7,897 nt of DNA from an uncultured Armatimonadota bacterium (GTDB lineage Bacteria > Armatimonadota > Armatimonadia > Armatimonadales > Armatimonadaceae), in assembly GCA_903924445.1 (NCBI GenBank), contig CAIYBQ010000618.1, positions 1-7,897 on the forward strand, given 5' to 3'. The notes under the pieces are model-generated. The model saw nothing but the letters and a program-made list of their open reading frames with translations. It was not told the DNA's origin and ran no database searches. A program made the position numbers and the translations under genes. Of this stretch, positions 7,710 through 7,897 are shown piece after piece (positions within the stretch are counted from its first letter, which is position 1; each line of letters starts with the position of its first letter).

Positions 7710-7742
7710 ACAAAAGTTCTTTGCAAGACAGCAGCGTCTCAC

Positions 7743-7780
7743 ATATCCGGTCGAGTTAAAGGGGGAATGACACCGGATAT
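7743..7780. repeat. Perfect 9-bp inverted repeat in the prepilin leader
   Basis: ATATCCGGT at 7743-7751 and ACCGGATAT at 7772-7780 are exact reverse complements separated by 20 bases. The arms lie 47-84 bases upstream of the prepilin start codon. They could form an mRNA hairpin at the start of the 5' leader, or be two half-sites for a dimeric regulator (centres 29 bp apart). The loop contains a purine-rich run on the plus strand. No U-tract follows, so it is not an ordinary terminator. Confidence 0.7.
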
Positions 7781-7784
7781 CGGC

Positions 7785-7790
7785 ATCATA
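7785..7790 (-). promoter_or_regulatory. Possible -10 box of the prepilin operon
   Basis: The minus strand reads TATGAT, five of six matches to the sigma-70 -10 consensus, preceded by TG. No good -35 hexamer is seen at 16-18 bases, although the upstream DNA is AT-rich (TTAATTAA at 7802-7809). If correct, transcription would start near 7778, at the edge of the inverted repeat, placing almost all of the dyad in the 5' untranslated region. This is a weak call. Confidence 0.35.
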
Positions 7791-7897
7791 CACGATGAAG
7801 TTTAATTAACATAACCGTTTAACAGTGTTCACTTTTTGATTCGTTCGTAATGGCTTGGATTGGTATCGGTTTCATCCGATGATTAAGGCTACAATGC
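7791..7897. other. Right-end intergenic stretch with no supported gene
   Basis: Only very short frames occur here. One minus-strand frame is open from the window edge to a TAA at 7821-7819 (25 residues), but nothing shows it to be the tail of a real gene. A small 5-bp dyad, ATCGG (7865-7869) and CCGAT (7876-7880), is present and of no clear meaning. The region is AT-rich around 7800-7845. Confidence 0.4.

Noticed and set aside
7697..7726. Ten-residue N-terminal extension of the prepilin from a TTG.
   Set aside because: The GGAGG SD lies inside the extension and is ideally spaced for the ATG at 7696. Prepilin signals are also usually short, as in the 285-residue form.
7819..7896. Minus-strand open frame entering from the right edge, 25 residues before a stop.
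   Set aside because: It is too short, and no motif or composition separates it from chance.
1..7897. Search for tRNA, rRNA, CRISPR repeats, insertion-sequence ends and toxin-antitoxin pairs.
   Set aside because: No regularly spaced repeats, no cloverleaf-like segment, no transposase and no small gene pair of that type were seen. Almost all of the window is accounted for by four genes and short spacers.

Overview
The window holds four genes, all on the minus strand, and no RNA gene, mobile element or CRISPR array that I can support. The most distinctive taxonomic clue is the type IV prepilin-like protein at the right end. Its N-terminus combines a prepilin signal with FPVFAQAR, followed by a QDYDE motif. 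I associate this pattern with the large prepilin/H-X9-DG families of Armatimonadota (Fimbriimonas/Chthonomonas-like bacteria). The base composition is moderately GC-rich and the start codons are mixed (ATG, GTG, TTG). The assignment to Armatimonadota or a relative is an inference from one protein family, not proven.

Layout in transcription order (right to left): (1) 7697-7897 is a non-coding leader with a possible -10 box and a perfect 9-bp inverted repeat. (2) 7696-6839 encodes a secreted, membrane-anchored prepilin-like protein. (3) 6819-6547 encodes a 90-residue single-span membrane protein of unknown function, 19 nt downstream with its own Shine-Dalgarno (SD) sequence and a TTG start, so probably in the same operon. 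(4) 6526-6491 is a strong intrinsic terminator that ends this operon. (5) 6490-6407 is a short AT-rich gap that should hold the promoter of the next unit. (6) 6406-3137 is a complete RecC. (7) 3126 to beyond position 1 is RecB, starting at GTG with an SD sequence that overlaps the recC stop codon. RecB is cut by the window edge just inside its C-terminal nuclease domain.

RecC and RecB are two of the three subunits of exonuclease V, which resects double-strand breaks, loads the recombinase at Chi sites and degrades foreign linear DNA. The third subunit, RecD, is not in the window. If present, the likeliest place is immediately downstream of recB, beyond position 1. The two operons appear functionally unrelated: one concerns the cell envelope, the other DNA repair.

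I did not find a clearly new multi-gene system. The points most worth a second look are the unknown small membrane protein coupled to the prepilin gene, the shifted H-X9-DG signature in that prepilin, the dyad in its leader, and a Ser/Thr/Asp-rich linker in RecC where other RecC proteins carry a conserved motif.
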